In this document: positions 54,920 through 63,863 of the stretch, one piece after another
Layout of the letters: the number at the start of each line of letters is the position of its first letter
Numbering within the stretch: the first letter of the stretch is position 1
Source of the DNA: an uncultured Alphaproteobacteria bacterium
GTDB taxonomy: Bacteria; Pseudomonadota; Alphaproteobacteria; UBA7985
Reading direction: 5' to 3'
Length of the DNA: 64,000 bases
NCBI GenBank assembly: GCA_905479265.1
Contig: CAJQLX010000019.1
Location: forward strand, 23,165 to 87,164
Translations under genes and position numbers: made by a program
Notes under the pieces: model-generated
What the model was told of the DNA's origin: nothing
What the model saw: only the letters and a program-made list of their open reading frames with translations
The model's database searches: none

Positions 54920-55965
54920 GCCCGAGGCGTCACGCGACCAAACAGCTTCAAACGCGAAATTCCACCGTCAGGAACGATATTAAAACGCACCACGTTGATT
55001 GGGTCTTTTGCGGTCAAAGACTGGCTTTCAATCCGATGCTCGGCATCTGCGGTCAACGACTGACTGGGCAGCAATTCAGGCCAAAATTGGCTGTCCGCTT
55101 TCAAGGCATCAGGGTTATCCAGCAGCGCCAAGTCCGCGCCAGACAACAAACGTCCGTTCATGGAGCAAGAGGCCGGGAAGTTGCCTTTATAGTGCGCCGT
55201 ATCCACAACCATGTGATCGAGCATCCCCGCCTCACCCAGCGCGATAATGATCCAGTCAAAACCCGGCTCGCGACGGCGGCGGGTTTCCCAGCCATCGCCC
55301 ATGTTCTTGCCCTTGTCGGGGTAGAGCAGAATTTCCGGGTTGCCGTAGTGGCTGTCATTAAACGCCAGCACACGCCCGCCGTTGAGGATCGATGACAACT
55401 CGACGATGGAGGTTTCGTCGGTTGTTGGCTCTGGCACAGGAATGCCGTGAACGCGCAAGCGCGCAATGCCCCCGTCGGGGTACATATCAAGCCGCAAGTG
55501 GGTCACGGGCTCAGCATGTGAAACCTCGAACCAATGCGCCGCATCCGGACCAAGCTTCGACATATCCACCAGCGTGCGGTAGCGGGTCTCGGCGGGCATG
55601 CCTTCGCCTTCGTGATAGGCACCCATGAGACGGGCTGCGTGGGGGAAGTTTCCGGTAAAGAAAGCCGTATCAATATTAATGGCTCGGACAACCGTTGGGC
55701 CACCGAGTTTGATCAGGGCATAATCGTTGCCACCAGAGCGCCGACGCCGGGATTCCCACCCGTCCATCCACTTGCCGTGGTCGTCATACAAATCGGGATA
55801 AAACACCGCTTCGTCGGGGTTGATGAGCCGCGAGCGCTCGGCAAAGAATTCATCGGTAACGGAGATAACTTCAGCGCCGAGCCGGGCATTGGCAAGATTG
55901 GGGTAACGCGCCGCAAAATCAGGCGTTTCGCGCTCGGCATGAAGGACGTTTGTTGCTTCTGTCAT
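54916..55965 (-). CDS. alc: Allantoicase
   Basis: The 349-residue enzyme hydrolyses allantoate to ureidoglycolate and urea. It has two jelly-roll repeats, each with a W-E-[ST]-RRRR motif: KWMDGWESRRRRSGGNDYA and MGDGWETRRRREPGFDW. Each is followed by a G-D/D-T-A-x-(F/Y)-x-G-NFP block (IDTAFFTGNFPHAA; VDTAHYKGNFPASC). This pathway releases urea rather than ammonia. It is the last gene of the puuE-uraD-alc group, 3 bp after uraD. Confidence 0.95.
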   Translation of the reverse strand: MTEATNVLHAERETPDFAARYPNLANARLGAEVISVTDEFFAERSRLINPDEAVFYPDLYDDHGKWMDGWESRRRRSGGNDYALIKLGGPTVVRAINIDTAFFTGNFPHAARLMGAYHEGEGMPAETRYRTLVDMSKLGPDAAHWFEVSHAEPVTHLRLDMYPDGGIARLRVHGIPVPEPTTDETSIVELSSILNGGRVLAFNDSHYGNPEILLYPDKGKNMGDGWETRRRREPGFDWIIIALGEAGMLDHMVVDTAHYKGNFPASCSMNGRLLSGADLALLDNPDALKADSQFWPELLPSQSLTADAEHRIESQSLTAKDPINVVRFNIVPDGGISRLKLFGRVTPRA

Positions 55966-55968
55966 TGA

Positions 55969-56481
55969 TTAGTATCCTTCTTCAATGCGGTCAGTGAGGC
56001 GAAATGCCATGATCCGGCAAACTTGTTTAAGAGCTTCTTGGAATTCAGTGTCCCGATCCTCGGGCAGACGAGCTCGGAAGCTGTCTAGAATTTGTCGTTT
56101 GGTTGCGCCTTTGACCGCGAGGATAAAGGGAAAGCCAAAGCGTGCCTTATAGCTCTCGTTCAGGGCCGTAAACTCTTCGCGTTCGGCATCAGTGAGACTG
56201 TCCAGACCCGCAGAAGCCTGCTCTGAGGTGCTGTCTTCGGTCAGGTGGCCTGCGGCTGCAAGCTTTCCGGCCAAATCAGGGTGCGCACAGATAACGGCGA
56301 GACGGTCTTCATCGTCAGCGTCCAGCAACGCGTGGGTAAAAGCATCGATCACGGCATCGCGGGAGGCAAAGGGCGCGGCGCGAAAGGCCTGCGATGCCAC
56401 CCATGGGCTTTCCTCGGCAATGTCGCCAAAGATGTCTTCGAAAGCGCTGGCCGATAGCGCATTAATCGCATCAACCTTCAT
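55969..56481 (-). CDS. uraD: OHCU decarboxylase
   Basis: The 170-residue enzyme turns 2-oxo-4-hydroxy-4-carboxy-5-ureidoimidazoline into S-allantoin. IFGDIAEESPWVASQA, ICAHPDLAGKLA (the conserved HPDL) and RFGFPFILAVKG are the family motifs. The ATG at 56481 overlaps the end of puuE by 11 bp and gives the standard N-terminus; an earlier start would run further into puuE. Confidence 0.94.
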   Translation of the reverse strand: MKVDAINALSASAFEDIFGDIAEESPWVASQAFRAAPFASRDAVIDAFTHALLDADDEDRLAVICAHPDLAGKLAAAGHLTEDSTSEQASAGLDSLTDAEREEFTALNESYKARFGFPFILAVKGATKRQILDSFRARLPEDRDTEFQEALKQVCRIMAFRLTDRIEEGY

Positions 56482-57388
56482 GGGGGAATGTCTCGTGCCA
56501 GTGGCGAGCAATGTCCGCTCGTGTGGCGACCCACACCCGATCGTGGCTTTGCACGTAATCGAGGAACCGCATCAAAGCAGCCGCTCGTCCCGGACGGCCA
56601 ACAAGGCGACAGTGCAAGCCGATGGACAGCATTTTTGGTGCGGTCTCGCCCTCGGCGTAGAGGACATCAAAACTGTCGCGCAAGTAGGCAAAAAACTGGT
56701 CACCGCTGTTGAAACCCTGATTGGTCGCAAAGCGCATGTCATTGGCATCAAGGGTATAGGGCACAACCAACTGAGGCCCGGATTGGGTGACTTCCCAATA
56801 GGGGAGCTCATCGGCGTAACTATCGGCGTTATACAGGAACCCACCAATCTCAGCGGTCAACTCGCGCGAATTCTCGGACGTGCGTCCGGTGTACCAACCC
56901 GTTGGCCGCTCCCCTGTAGCATCGGTGTGGATGCGCATAGCCTCCGCTACTTGAGCGCGCTCTTCCTCGATGCTCATGTACTGGTGTTCAATCCACTTGA
57001 AACCGTGAGAGGCGATTTCCCAGTCTGCCGCTTTCATAGCCGCAACAGCCGCTGGATTTCGCGCTAGCGCTGTTGCAACACCGAACACGGTCACCGGCAT
57101 TTTCCGGGTCGTAAACATGCGATGCAAGCGCCAAAAGCCAGCGCGGGAACCATACTCGTAGATGCTTTCCATATTCATATTGCGCACGCCCTTGCGCGCA
57201 TCGGCACCAACAATTTCACTCAAGAAGGCTTCCGAGGCTTCATCCCCATGCAGGATGCAATTCTCACCACCTTCCTCATAGTTAATGACAAACTGGACCG
57301 CGATCCGGGCGTCGCTGGGCCACTGTGGATGCGGAGGGTTTGCGCCATATCCAATCAGGTCACGCGGATAATCTTGAGTTACTGCCAT
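56471..57388 (-). CDS. puuE: Allantoinase, PuuE type (polysaccharide-deacetylase fold)
   Basis: The 305-residue protein matches PuuE allantoinases: YPRDLIGYGANPPHPQWP at the N-terminus, FVINYEEGGENCILHGD, EYGSRAGFWRL, EIASHGFKWIEHQYMS and GWYTGRTSENSRELTAE. This is the metal-independent class that hydrolyses allantoin to allantoate. The ATG at 57388 with GAGG about 11 nt upstream gives the family's normal start. It leads the puuE-uraD-alc operon, divergent from uraH. Confidence 0.95.
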   Translation of the reverse strand: MAVTQDYPRDLIGYGANPPHPQWPSDARIAVQFVINYEEGGENCILHGDEASEAFLSEIVGADARKGVRNMNMESIYEYGSRAGFWRLHRMFTTRKMPVTVFGVATALARNPAAVAAMKAADWEIASHGFKWIEHQYMSIEEERAQVAEAMRIHTDATGERPTGWYTGRTSENSRELTAEIGGFLYNADSYADELPYWEVTQSGPQLVVPYTLDANDMRFATNQGFNSGDQFFAYLRDSFDVLYAEGETAPKMLSIGLHCRLVGRPGRAAALMRFLDYVQSHDRVWVATRADIARHWHETFPHEG

Positions 57389-57507
57389 ATCAAAAGGATC
57401 CTCTAGGCTGTAGCATGCGACAAAGGGCATTAGCGCCATAGTCTGCCTTGCCTCGTCAAGGGAGCTGTGAAAAGCTCCGCGTTTACCTTGACACAGGGAG
57501 AAGTGAA

Positions 57508-57858
57508 TTGGGAACGCTGACCACGCACGTGCTTGATTTATCGACGGGTAAACCGGCACAGGGGCTACAAATTGAGCTGTTTGCGCTTGATGGCGGCGAC
57601 GTTTCATTGAAACGCGCAACAACCAACAGTGATGGGCGCGTTGATTCTCCCCTTTTGACGCCAGAAACTATCAAGGTTGGTGAATACAAGTTGCTGTTCC
57701 AAGCCGGTGAGTACCTGCGGCGCGTCCATGGCATCAGCGATGCTGATTTATTTCTCGATCAGGTGCCCTTGGTCTTTCGCATCTTTGATGCAGCACAGAA
57801 ATACCATGTCCCCCTGCTTCTAAGCCCCTATGGGTATTCGACGTACAGAGGGAGTTGA
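57508..57858 (+). CDS. uraH: 5-hydroxyisourate hydrolase (transthyretin-like)
   Basis: The 116-residue protein starts GTLTTHVLDLSTGKPA with the catalytic His. It also has an Arg-containing turn and the C-terminal signature HVPLLLSPYGYSTYRGS. It hydrolyses the product of uricase. No ATG lies near the conserved start, so TTG at 57508 is chosen, 7 nt after GGGAG; the in-frame ATG at 57448 would add 20 unconserved residues. The xdhABC genes follow directly. Confidence 0.92.
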   Translation: MGTLTTHVLDLSTGKPAQGLQIELFALDGGDVSLKRATTNSDGRVDSPLLTPETIKVGEYKLLFQAGEYLRRVHGISDADLFLDQVPLVFRIFDAAQKYHVPLLLSPYGYSTYRGS

Positions 57859-57864
57859 GCAGCT

Positions 57865-59307
57865 TTGAGCACAGTTCTGGAATTTTTCCTAGGCGGTGAA
57901 CCGCAACGGGTCGAGGGCGTGGAGCCGACGACGACGCTGCTGGACTACCTGCGCGATGATCGGGCGCTGACCGGCACCAAAGAGGGCTGCAACGAAGGCG
58001 ATTGCGGGGCGTGTACCGTGCTGCTGGGTCAATACGATCCGCTTGGTGAGGCTGTTACTTATCGTGCTGTCAACGCATGCATCACGCTGCTGCCTGCGGT
58101 CCATCGGTTTTGGGTGGTGACCGTTGAAGACCTCAGCAACGGTCTCGACAGCCTGCATCCCGTTCAAGAAGCCATGGTCCGACGCCACGGCTCGCAATGT
58201 GGGTTCTGCACACCGGGCTTCGTGATGTCGCTTGCGGCCATGCACTTGGACAACGCCCCCGCCGACCAAGCCGAAAGCTACATCGCCGGCAACCTATGCC
58301 GCTGCACGGGCTATGGGCCCATATTGGAAGCCGCCAAAGACAGCGTCGCAGCGCCCAAAGACCCTGCATTCGCTGCCAAAGAGCATCAAGCGGTGGCATG
58401 GTTCCGCTCCCTGTCCATCGACACAGGCTTATTCTACGACGTTGCACAGGCAACCTATGACGCGCCCGTTGGTCTGAAAGCCCTGCTCCAAGCCCGTAAG
58501 GATAACCCCGAGGCCGTCCTGGTCGCCGGAACAACGGAACTGGGCCTGTGGTTGAACAAGGATTTACAGGACTTCCCCAAGCTGATCTCAACCACACGCG
58601 TTCCCGAAATGACCGCCGTTGCGTTCCAACCGGACGGAACGCTGGTGATTGGCGGCGGCGCGACCTATGAGCAAGCATGGCCTCTGCTGCGCCAAGTCAT
58701 CCCCGAAGGCCAAGATTGGTTCGAGCGTTTTGCCTCCAAGCAAATCCGCCAACAGGCAACCATCGGCGGTAACATCGTGAACGCCAGCCCCATCGGTGAT
58801 GGTCCGCCCGTTTTCCTCGCTTTGAACGCGTCGGTTGAACTGGCGTCCGTGTCCGGCACTCGCGTGTTGCCGTTGTCCGAGTTCTTCGTGGGCTACAAGA
58901 CAACCGCCTTGGCTGCGGATGAGATCCTGACAGCGATCCACGTCCCCCCGCGCGAGAACGACCAGCTGTTCGCTGCGCTGAAGGTTTCTAAGCGCAAAGA
59001 TCAGGATATCTCAGCGGTCATGGCCGTGTTCAGTTGGCGACTGAGCGAAGGCTGCTTCCGCGACGTGCGGATCGCCTTTGGCGGCATGTCAGCAACGCCC
59101 ATGCTGGCCGCCTTCACCAATGCCGTGCTGGAGGGGGCACCCGTGACCGAAGAAACCGCACAGCAAGCCCTCGCGTCACTGGATGATGACTTTTCCCCTA
59201 TCGACGACCTGCGCGCGACGGCGTGGTATCGCATGACGGTTTCACAGAACCTGTTGCAGCAAGCGCTGGCTGAAGCCGTTGAAACAGCAGCGGAGGCAGC
59301 AGCATGA
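57865..59307 (+). CDS. xdhA: Xanthine dehydrogenase, small subunit (FeS and FAD domains)
   Basis: In this 480-residue protein a plant-type [2Fe-2S] domain (GTKEGCNEGDCGACTVLL) and a helical [2Fe-2S] domain (GSQCGFCTPGFVMSL, NLCRCTGYGPI) come first. An FAD domain (about 200-370, KQIRQQATIGGNIVNASPIGD) and a C-terminal CO-dehydrogenase-type domain follow. The start is TTG, 10 nt after GAGGGAG. The subunit passes electrons from the Mo centre to NAD. It overlaps xdhB by ATGA. Confidence 0.96.
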   Translation: MSTVLEFFLGGEPQRVEGVEPTTTLLDYLRDDRALTGTKEGCNEGDCGACTVLLGQYDPLGEAVTYRAVNACITLLPAVHRFWVVTVEDLSNGLDSLHPVQEAMVRRHGSQCGFCTPGFVMSLAAMHLDNAPADQAESYIAGNLCRCTGYGPILEAAKDSVAAPKDPAFAAKEHQAVAWFRSLSIDTGLFYDVAQATYDAPVGLKALLQARKDNPEAVLVAGTTELGLWLNKDLQDFPKLISTTRVPEMTAVAFQPDGTLVIGGGATYEQAWPLLRQVIPEGQDWFERFASKQIRQQATIGGNIVNASPIGDGPPVFLALNASVELASVSGTRVLPLSEFFVGYKTTALAADEILTAIHVPPRENDQLFAALKVSKRKDQDISAVMAVFSWRLSEGCFRDVRIAFGGMSATPMLAAFTNAVLEGAPVTEETAQQALASLDDDFSPIDDLRATAWYRMTVSQNLLQQALAEAVETAAEAAA

Positions 59308-61601
59308 CACACGTTGTCCATCGGCCTCACCCCCACGACAGTGGGCCTTTGCACGTGACCGGCACGGCGCCCTATGTCGATGATCTGCCCACCCCGGCGA
59401 ACGCGCTTCACGCCTGTTTCGGGCTTGCGCCGGTTGGGCATGCGACGATTGACACCCTGGACTTGAGTGCTGTTTGGGCAGCGCCGGGCGTCGTCGACGT
59501 TGTGACAGCCGCCGATATACCCGGCGAGAATAATGCTGGGCCGGTGATCCATGACGAGCCTCTGCTGGCTGACGGTACCATCCTGTTCCCCGGTCAAGCG
59601 CTCTTTTGCGTTTTTGCAGAGACCCGCCTCGCGGCGAGGAAAGCGGCCCGCCTGTTCACCCTTGAGAGCACAGAACTGCCGGCGCTTACGACTGTTGATG
59701 AAGCGGTTGAGGCGCATTCGTTTCTGCACGGACCGCTGGTGTTCGAGCGAGGCGACGTTAGCAAGGCGATTGAGGACGCTGACTATTCCTCATCCAGCCG
59801 GCTGTATATCGGCGGACAGGAGCACTTCTACCTCGAAGGCCAAGGCAGCTTGGCCCTGCCCAGCGCAGACGGGCTCCACATCATTTCTTCGACACAGCAT
59901 CCCTCAGAAATCCAAGACCTTGTGGCCGAGGCTTTGAATATCAGCGCCGCTGAAGTCACAGTCGAAGTGCGCCGGATGGGCGGTGCCTTTGGCGGCAAGG
60001 AAACACAAGCGGCCCCCCTGAGCATCATTGCCGCTCTGGGAGCCAACCGCACGGGCCGAGCCGTCCGCTTTCGCCTCGACCGGGATGATGACTTCGTACT
60101 CACCGGCAAGCGTCACGACTTCCGCGCTGATATCCGCGTCGGGTTTGATGCGAGCGGCTTGATCAAGGGCGTGGATGGTATTCTTGCCAGCCGTTGCGGG
60201 TATGGACACGACCTCAGCCGCGCCATCAATGACCGCGCCATGTTCCATGCCGACAACGCCTATTTCTATCCGGCGCTGGAACTGACCAGCCTGCGCGCCA
60301 AAACCCATACCGTTTCAAATACGGCCTTTCGCGGTTTTGGTGGGCCTCAAGGCATGATGCTCGCCGAGCGTTTGGTCGACAAAGTCGCCGCTGCGGTTCA
60401 TCGCGACCCGCTCGATGTGCGTCTGGCTAACCTCTATAACGAGACCGATCGATCCGTCACGCCCTACGGGATGACCATCGAAGACAATGTCCTGCCCCAG
60501 CTGATGCCGCAATTGGCCGAAACCTCGGACTACCGCGCCCGGCGCGCTGCAATCATCGACGCCAACGCCAGCGCTGGGCGCTCCCCGGTGCGGCGCGGCA
60601 TCGCCCTCACGCCCGTGCGCTTCGGTATATCGTTCACCACGTCCTTCCTGAACCAAGCCGGTGCGCTGATCAACATTTACAAAGATGGCTCCATCCTGCT
60701 GAACCATGGCGGGACAGAAATGGGCCAAGGCTTGTTTGTAAAAGTGGCGCAAGTTGCCGCTGAAGTCCTCGGCGTGGGTCTGGATGACGTCAAGATTTCG
60801 TCCACACGGACGGACAAAGTTCCCAATACGTCGGCGACGGCTGCCTCATCGGGGTCTGACCTGAACGGCTGGGCCGCTAAACTCGCGGCCTTGGAACTGC
60901 GGAATCGCCTCACTGCGTTTTGGTGCGCAGAACAAGGGATCGATGGCGGGCTGACCTTTGCTCAAGGACGGGTAAGCACCGAGGACGGCCAAAGCTGGCC
61001 CTTTGCCGAGGTTGTGCGTGCGGCCTACATGGGACGGGTTTCACTGTCGGCGACCGGGTATTACCGCACGCCAAAAATCGACTGGGATGCGAAGACCGGA
61101 CAGGGCCGACCCTTTCTCTATTTTGCCTATGGTGCTGCGGTGTCAGAGGTCGAAATTGATACGCTGACCGGCGCAAACCGGGTCATTCGCGCTGATATTC
61201 TGCATGACGTTGGCCGCTCCCTGAACCCCGACATTGATCACGGTCAGATCGAGGGAGGCTTTGTGCAAGGCATGGGATGGCTGACCATGGAGGAGCTGGT
61301 TTACAGCGCTCGCGGCGACGTGCTGACCCACGCACCATCGACGTACAAAATTCCGTGCGCCAGCGATCGACCAGACGTGCTGAACATCGACCTGTTCGAC
61401 AACGCAAATGCCGAAGACACGATCTTCAAATCCAAAGCCGTGGGCGAGCCGCCGCTGATGTTGGCCATTTCCGTTCATTCAGCCTTGGCCCACGCTGTCT
61501 CTAGTTTTTCTCCGCGAGGCCGGTGGCCCGACTTGGATGCCCCTGCGACAGCCGAAGAAATCTTGCGCACCATCGCAACCGAGCGCACGCAGGCTCTATG
61601 A
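59304..61601 (+). CDS. xdhB: Xanthine dehydrogenase, molybdopterin-binding large subunit
   Basis: The 765-residue catalytic subunit oxidises hypoxanthine and xanthine to urate. HVTGTAPYVDDLPTP opens the domain. MGGAFGGKETQA, TAFRGFGGPQGM, GTEMGQGLFVKVAQVAAEVLG and SATAASSGSDLNG-type segments hold the cofactor. VGEPPLMLAISV carries the catalytic glutamate. The substrate Arg fits FRGFGGPQ. It overlaps both neighbours by 4 bp (ATGA), so xdhABC is one unit. Confidence 0.97.
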   Translation: MTHVVHRPHPHDSGPLHVTGTAPYVDDLPTPANALHACFGLAPVGHATIDTLDLSAVWAAPGVVDVVTAADIPGENNAGPVIHDEPLLADGTILFPGQALFCVFAETRLAARKAARLFTLESTELPALTTVDEAVEAHSFLHGPLVFERGDVSKAIEDADYSSSSRLYIGGQEHFYLEGQGSLALPSADGLHIISSTQHPSEIQDLVAEALNISAAEVTVEVRRMGGAFGGKETQAAPLSIIAALGANRTGRAVRFRLDRDDDFVLTGKRHDFRADIRVGFDASGLIKGVDGILASRCGYGHDLSRAINDRAMFHADNAYFYPALELTSLRAKTHTVSNTAFRGFGGPQGMMLAERLVDKVAAAVHRDPLDVRLANLYNETDRSVTPYGMTIEDNVLPQLMPQLAETSDYRARRAAIIDANASAGRSPVRRGIALTPVRFGISFTTSFLNQAGALINIYKDGSILLNHGGTEMGQGLFVKVAQVAAEVLGVGLDDVKISSTRTDKVPNTSATAASSGSDLNGWAAKLAALELRNRLTAFWCAEQGIDGGLTFAQGRVSTEDGQSWPFAEVVRAAYMGRVSLSATGYYRTPKIDWDAKTGQGRPFLYFAYGAAVSEVEIDTLTGANRVIRADILHDVGRSLNPDIDHGQIEGGFVQGMGWLTMEELVYSARGDVLTHAPSTYKIPCASDRPDVLNIDLFDNANAEDTIFKSKAVGEPPLMLAISVHSALAHAVSSFSPRGRWPDLDAPATAEEILRTIATERTQAL

Positions 61602-62341
61602 CGGCGGGACCGTGGATCACCGTTGAAATCACGTCAGCCTTGGGGAGTACACCGCGCGATCAAGGCACCATGATGTGGGTCAGTGCCGCCCGCGTTGATG
61701 GGACAATCGGCGGCGGCGCCTTAGAATTTCGCGCCATCGACCGCGCCCGAACCATGCTCGCCGACGGTGAGACCAGCGCAGAGATGGAACTGCCCCTTGG
61801 CCCAGCGCTGAACCAGTGCTGCGGGGGATTTGTGCGCCTAACGCTGACACAAGGCCGCTTGGCCGCCCCCAAGGTCACGTTGTTCCCCTTGGTGCTGTAC
61901 GGCGGCGGCCATGTCGGCACGGCCCTGTATCGCGCTCTTGAGCCCCTGCCCTTTGCCGTCCGATGGCTGGACGAACGCAGCAATACACCCGCGGATCAGG
62001 CGAGTTTGGTGGACCACGCCACCCACGGCGCAAACGGGGCTTTGCACTACGTCATGACCCACGACCACCAACTCGATCTGGCCATCGTGAGCGCCCTGCT
62101 CCGTCGCAGCCTTGCGGCTGTGCCTTTCATTGGCATGATCGGCTCACAGACCAAGATCGCCCGGTTTCGCAGCCAACTCAGCGCCGCTGGGTTCAGCGCT
62201 GATCAACAGAAGCGTCTGATAACGCCCATCGGCGTCGCCGGCATAAAGGGCAAGGAGCCCTCTGTCATCGCCGCAGCCGTCGCAGCGGAAGCTCTCATCC
62301 TGCGCTCAAGGTTATCAACGGCGCACCAAGCGGGGTCTTGA
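61598..62341 (+). CDS. xdhC: XdhC, molybdenum cofactor sulfuration/insertion chaperone
   Basis: The 247-residue protein has the N-terminal XdhC/CoxI domain (VEITSALGSTPRDQGTMMWV, GTIGGGALEF, LGPALNQCCGGFVRL with a Cys pair). The C-terminal Rossmann domain shows LVLYGGGHVGTALYRAL and FIGMIGSQTKIARFR. XdhC binds Mo cofactor, promotes its sulfuration and delivers it to XdhB. The ATGA overlap with xdhB couples their synthesis. Confidence 0.94.
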   Translation: MTAGPWITVEITSALGSTPRDQGTMMWVSAARVDGTIGGGALEFRAIDRARTMLADGETSAEMELPLGPALNQCCGGFVRLTLTQGRLAAPKVTLFPLVLYGGGHVGTALYRALEPLPFAVRWLDERSNTPADQASLVDHATHGANGALHYVMTHDHQLDLAIVSALLRRSLAAVPFIGMIGSQTKIARFRSQLSAAGFSADQQKRLITPIGVAGIKGKEPSVIAAAVAAEALILRSRLSTAHQAGS

Positions 62342-62398
62342 CCCGAGCCGCAGAAGGCTATTGACTGGGTCGTCAAGAACCGGCGCACGGAAGTTACA

Positions 62399-63700
62399 AT
62401 GATTGCTGCTGTTTCCCAATCGTTCGTCCTGCGGGCTCACTTGCTGTGGTGGAACGATGATCCCTTTTTCGCAGGACAATCAGCCCAGATATCCGTTCCC
62501 GATGGTGCCATGGCCGTGGGGGCTGATGGTCGGATCGCTTGGGTTGGCGAAGCGGCGAACCTGCCAAACGACTACACCGCTTGGCCGGAGGTTGATCGAC
62601 GCGGCACCGTCGTTCTGCCGGGCTTTATCGACGCCCACCTGCACTTCCCGCAGAGCGCCATCATCGGCGCCTATGGGACGGACCTGCTTCATTGGCTGGA
62701 TACCTACACCTTCCCCGAGGAAAGCCGCTTCGGCGACCAGGCGCACGCGGCATCCATCGCAGCGATCTTTGCTGACACCCTGTTGCGCTATGGGGTAACG
62801 TCGGCGTGTGTGTTTTCGACCATACACCCGGTCGCACTTGAAGAACTTGCAGCCGCGTTTCACAGCCGCGGCATGGGCCTGCTGTCCGGCAAAACCGCCA
62901 TGGACCGTAACGCCATTCCCACCCTGCACGACACCGCTCAATCAGCCTACGACGATGCCAAGGTACTGCTGGAGGCGTTGGAACCCCAATACGACCGGTT
63001 CGGCTATGTCGTGACCCCCCGCTTCGCCATCACCTCGACCGAAGCGCAACTCGACGTTTGCGGCAGCTTGCATGCCGAATTCCCGCACACACGCATGCAA
63101 ACCCACATCAATGAGAGCGCGCGCGAAATTGCCACCGTGGCGCAGCTGTTCCCCAACGATGCCTCATACTTGGATGTTTATGACCGCTTTGGGCTGGTGA
63201 CCGATCGTTCTCTTTTTGCCCACGGGATCCACACGACCGAAGCGGAAATGGCGCGCATGGCCGAGGCGGGCGCCGCTGTGGTCCACTGCCCCACATCGAA
63301 TACGTTTCTAGGCTCCGGCCTGTTCAACCCCGGCGCCAATCGAGCCGCCGGCGTGAACATCGGCATCGGCTGTGACATCGGCGGCGGCACGCACTTCTCA
63401 CCTTTTGTCACCATGCAGGAAGCCTACAAAGTCGCCCGCTTCCACGACCAATCCCTCACAGCCGCCGAAACCTACTATTGGCATACACTTGGCAATGCCA
63501 GAGCGATGAAAACCAACCGCGAGGCCGGATCGCTAGCCGCCGGAAAATGGGCAGACTTTATCGTCCTGTCCGATCCGGACGACGACCCCATCGCCGCGCT
63601 GCGGCTGGCGCATGCTGAAACAGTGGAACAGCGCCTCTTCGCCTACCAGTTCTTCGCCCCCCAAATCCAAACCTGGACGCGCGGCATACAGCGCACCTAG
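62399..63700 (+). CDS. guaD: Guanine deaminase
   Basis: The 433-residue amidohydrolase converts guanine to xanthine and feeds xdhAB. The zinc site is PGFIDAHLHFPQSAIIG (HxH), with FPHTRMQTHINESAREI, FAHGIHTTEAEMARM and GIGCDIGGGTHFSPF following, all guanine-deaminase type. PLP... is absent; it needs only zinc. It begins 57 bp after xdhC and is the last gene of the operon. A structured repeat follows at 63738. Confidence 0.95.
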   Translation: MIAAVSQSFVLRAHLLWWNDDPFFAGQSAQISVPDGAMAVGADGRIAWVGEAANLPNDYTAWPEVDRRGTVVLPGFIDAHLHFPQSAIIGAYGTDLLHWLDTYTFPEESRFGDQAHAASIAAIFADTLLRYGVTSACVFSTIHPVALEELAAAFHSRGMGLLSGKTAMDRNAIPTLHDTAQSAYDDAKVLLEALEPQYDRFGYVVTPRFAITSTEAQLDVCGSLHAEFPHTRMQTHINESAREIATVAQLFPNDASYLDVYDRFGLVTDRSLFAHGIHTTEAEMARMAEAGAAVVHCPTSNTFLGSGLFNPGANRAAGVNIGIGCDIGGGTHFSPFVTMQEAYKVARFHDQSLTAAETYYWHTLGNARAMKTNREAGSLAAGKWADFIVLSDPDDDPIAALRLAHAETVEQRLFAYQFFAPQIQTWTRGIQRT

Positions 63701-63737
63701 CCTCGCAACGCGTGCACATCAAGCCCCGGACTTTATC

Positions 63738-63863
63738 TCAGGGGTTCAGCTTGCCTGAACCTCTGACCGACTGGCGAAGTCTAGGGTGTGGGCGCGTCAA
63801 GGACGAAGCCGCCGGAGGCGGTGCGCGCAGCGCATCCTTGACGCAACCGAGGGGCAAAGCCCC
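63738..63863 (-). repeat. Structured intergenic repeat, copy 2 (inverted relative to copy 1)
   Basis: Read on the minus strand, the modules are GGGGC-N3-GCCCC (63851-63863), GCGTCAAGG/CCTTGACGC (63836-63844 and 63794-63802), the identical core GACTTCGCCAGTCGG (63767-63781), and a third dyad TCAGAGGTTCAG/CTGAACCCCTGA (63738-63766). Spacing matches copy 1 within a few bases. The stem arms differ from copy 1 by a compensating pair. It lies just after guaD. Confidence 0.8.
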
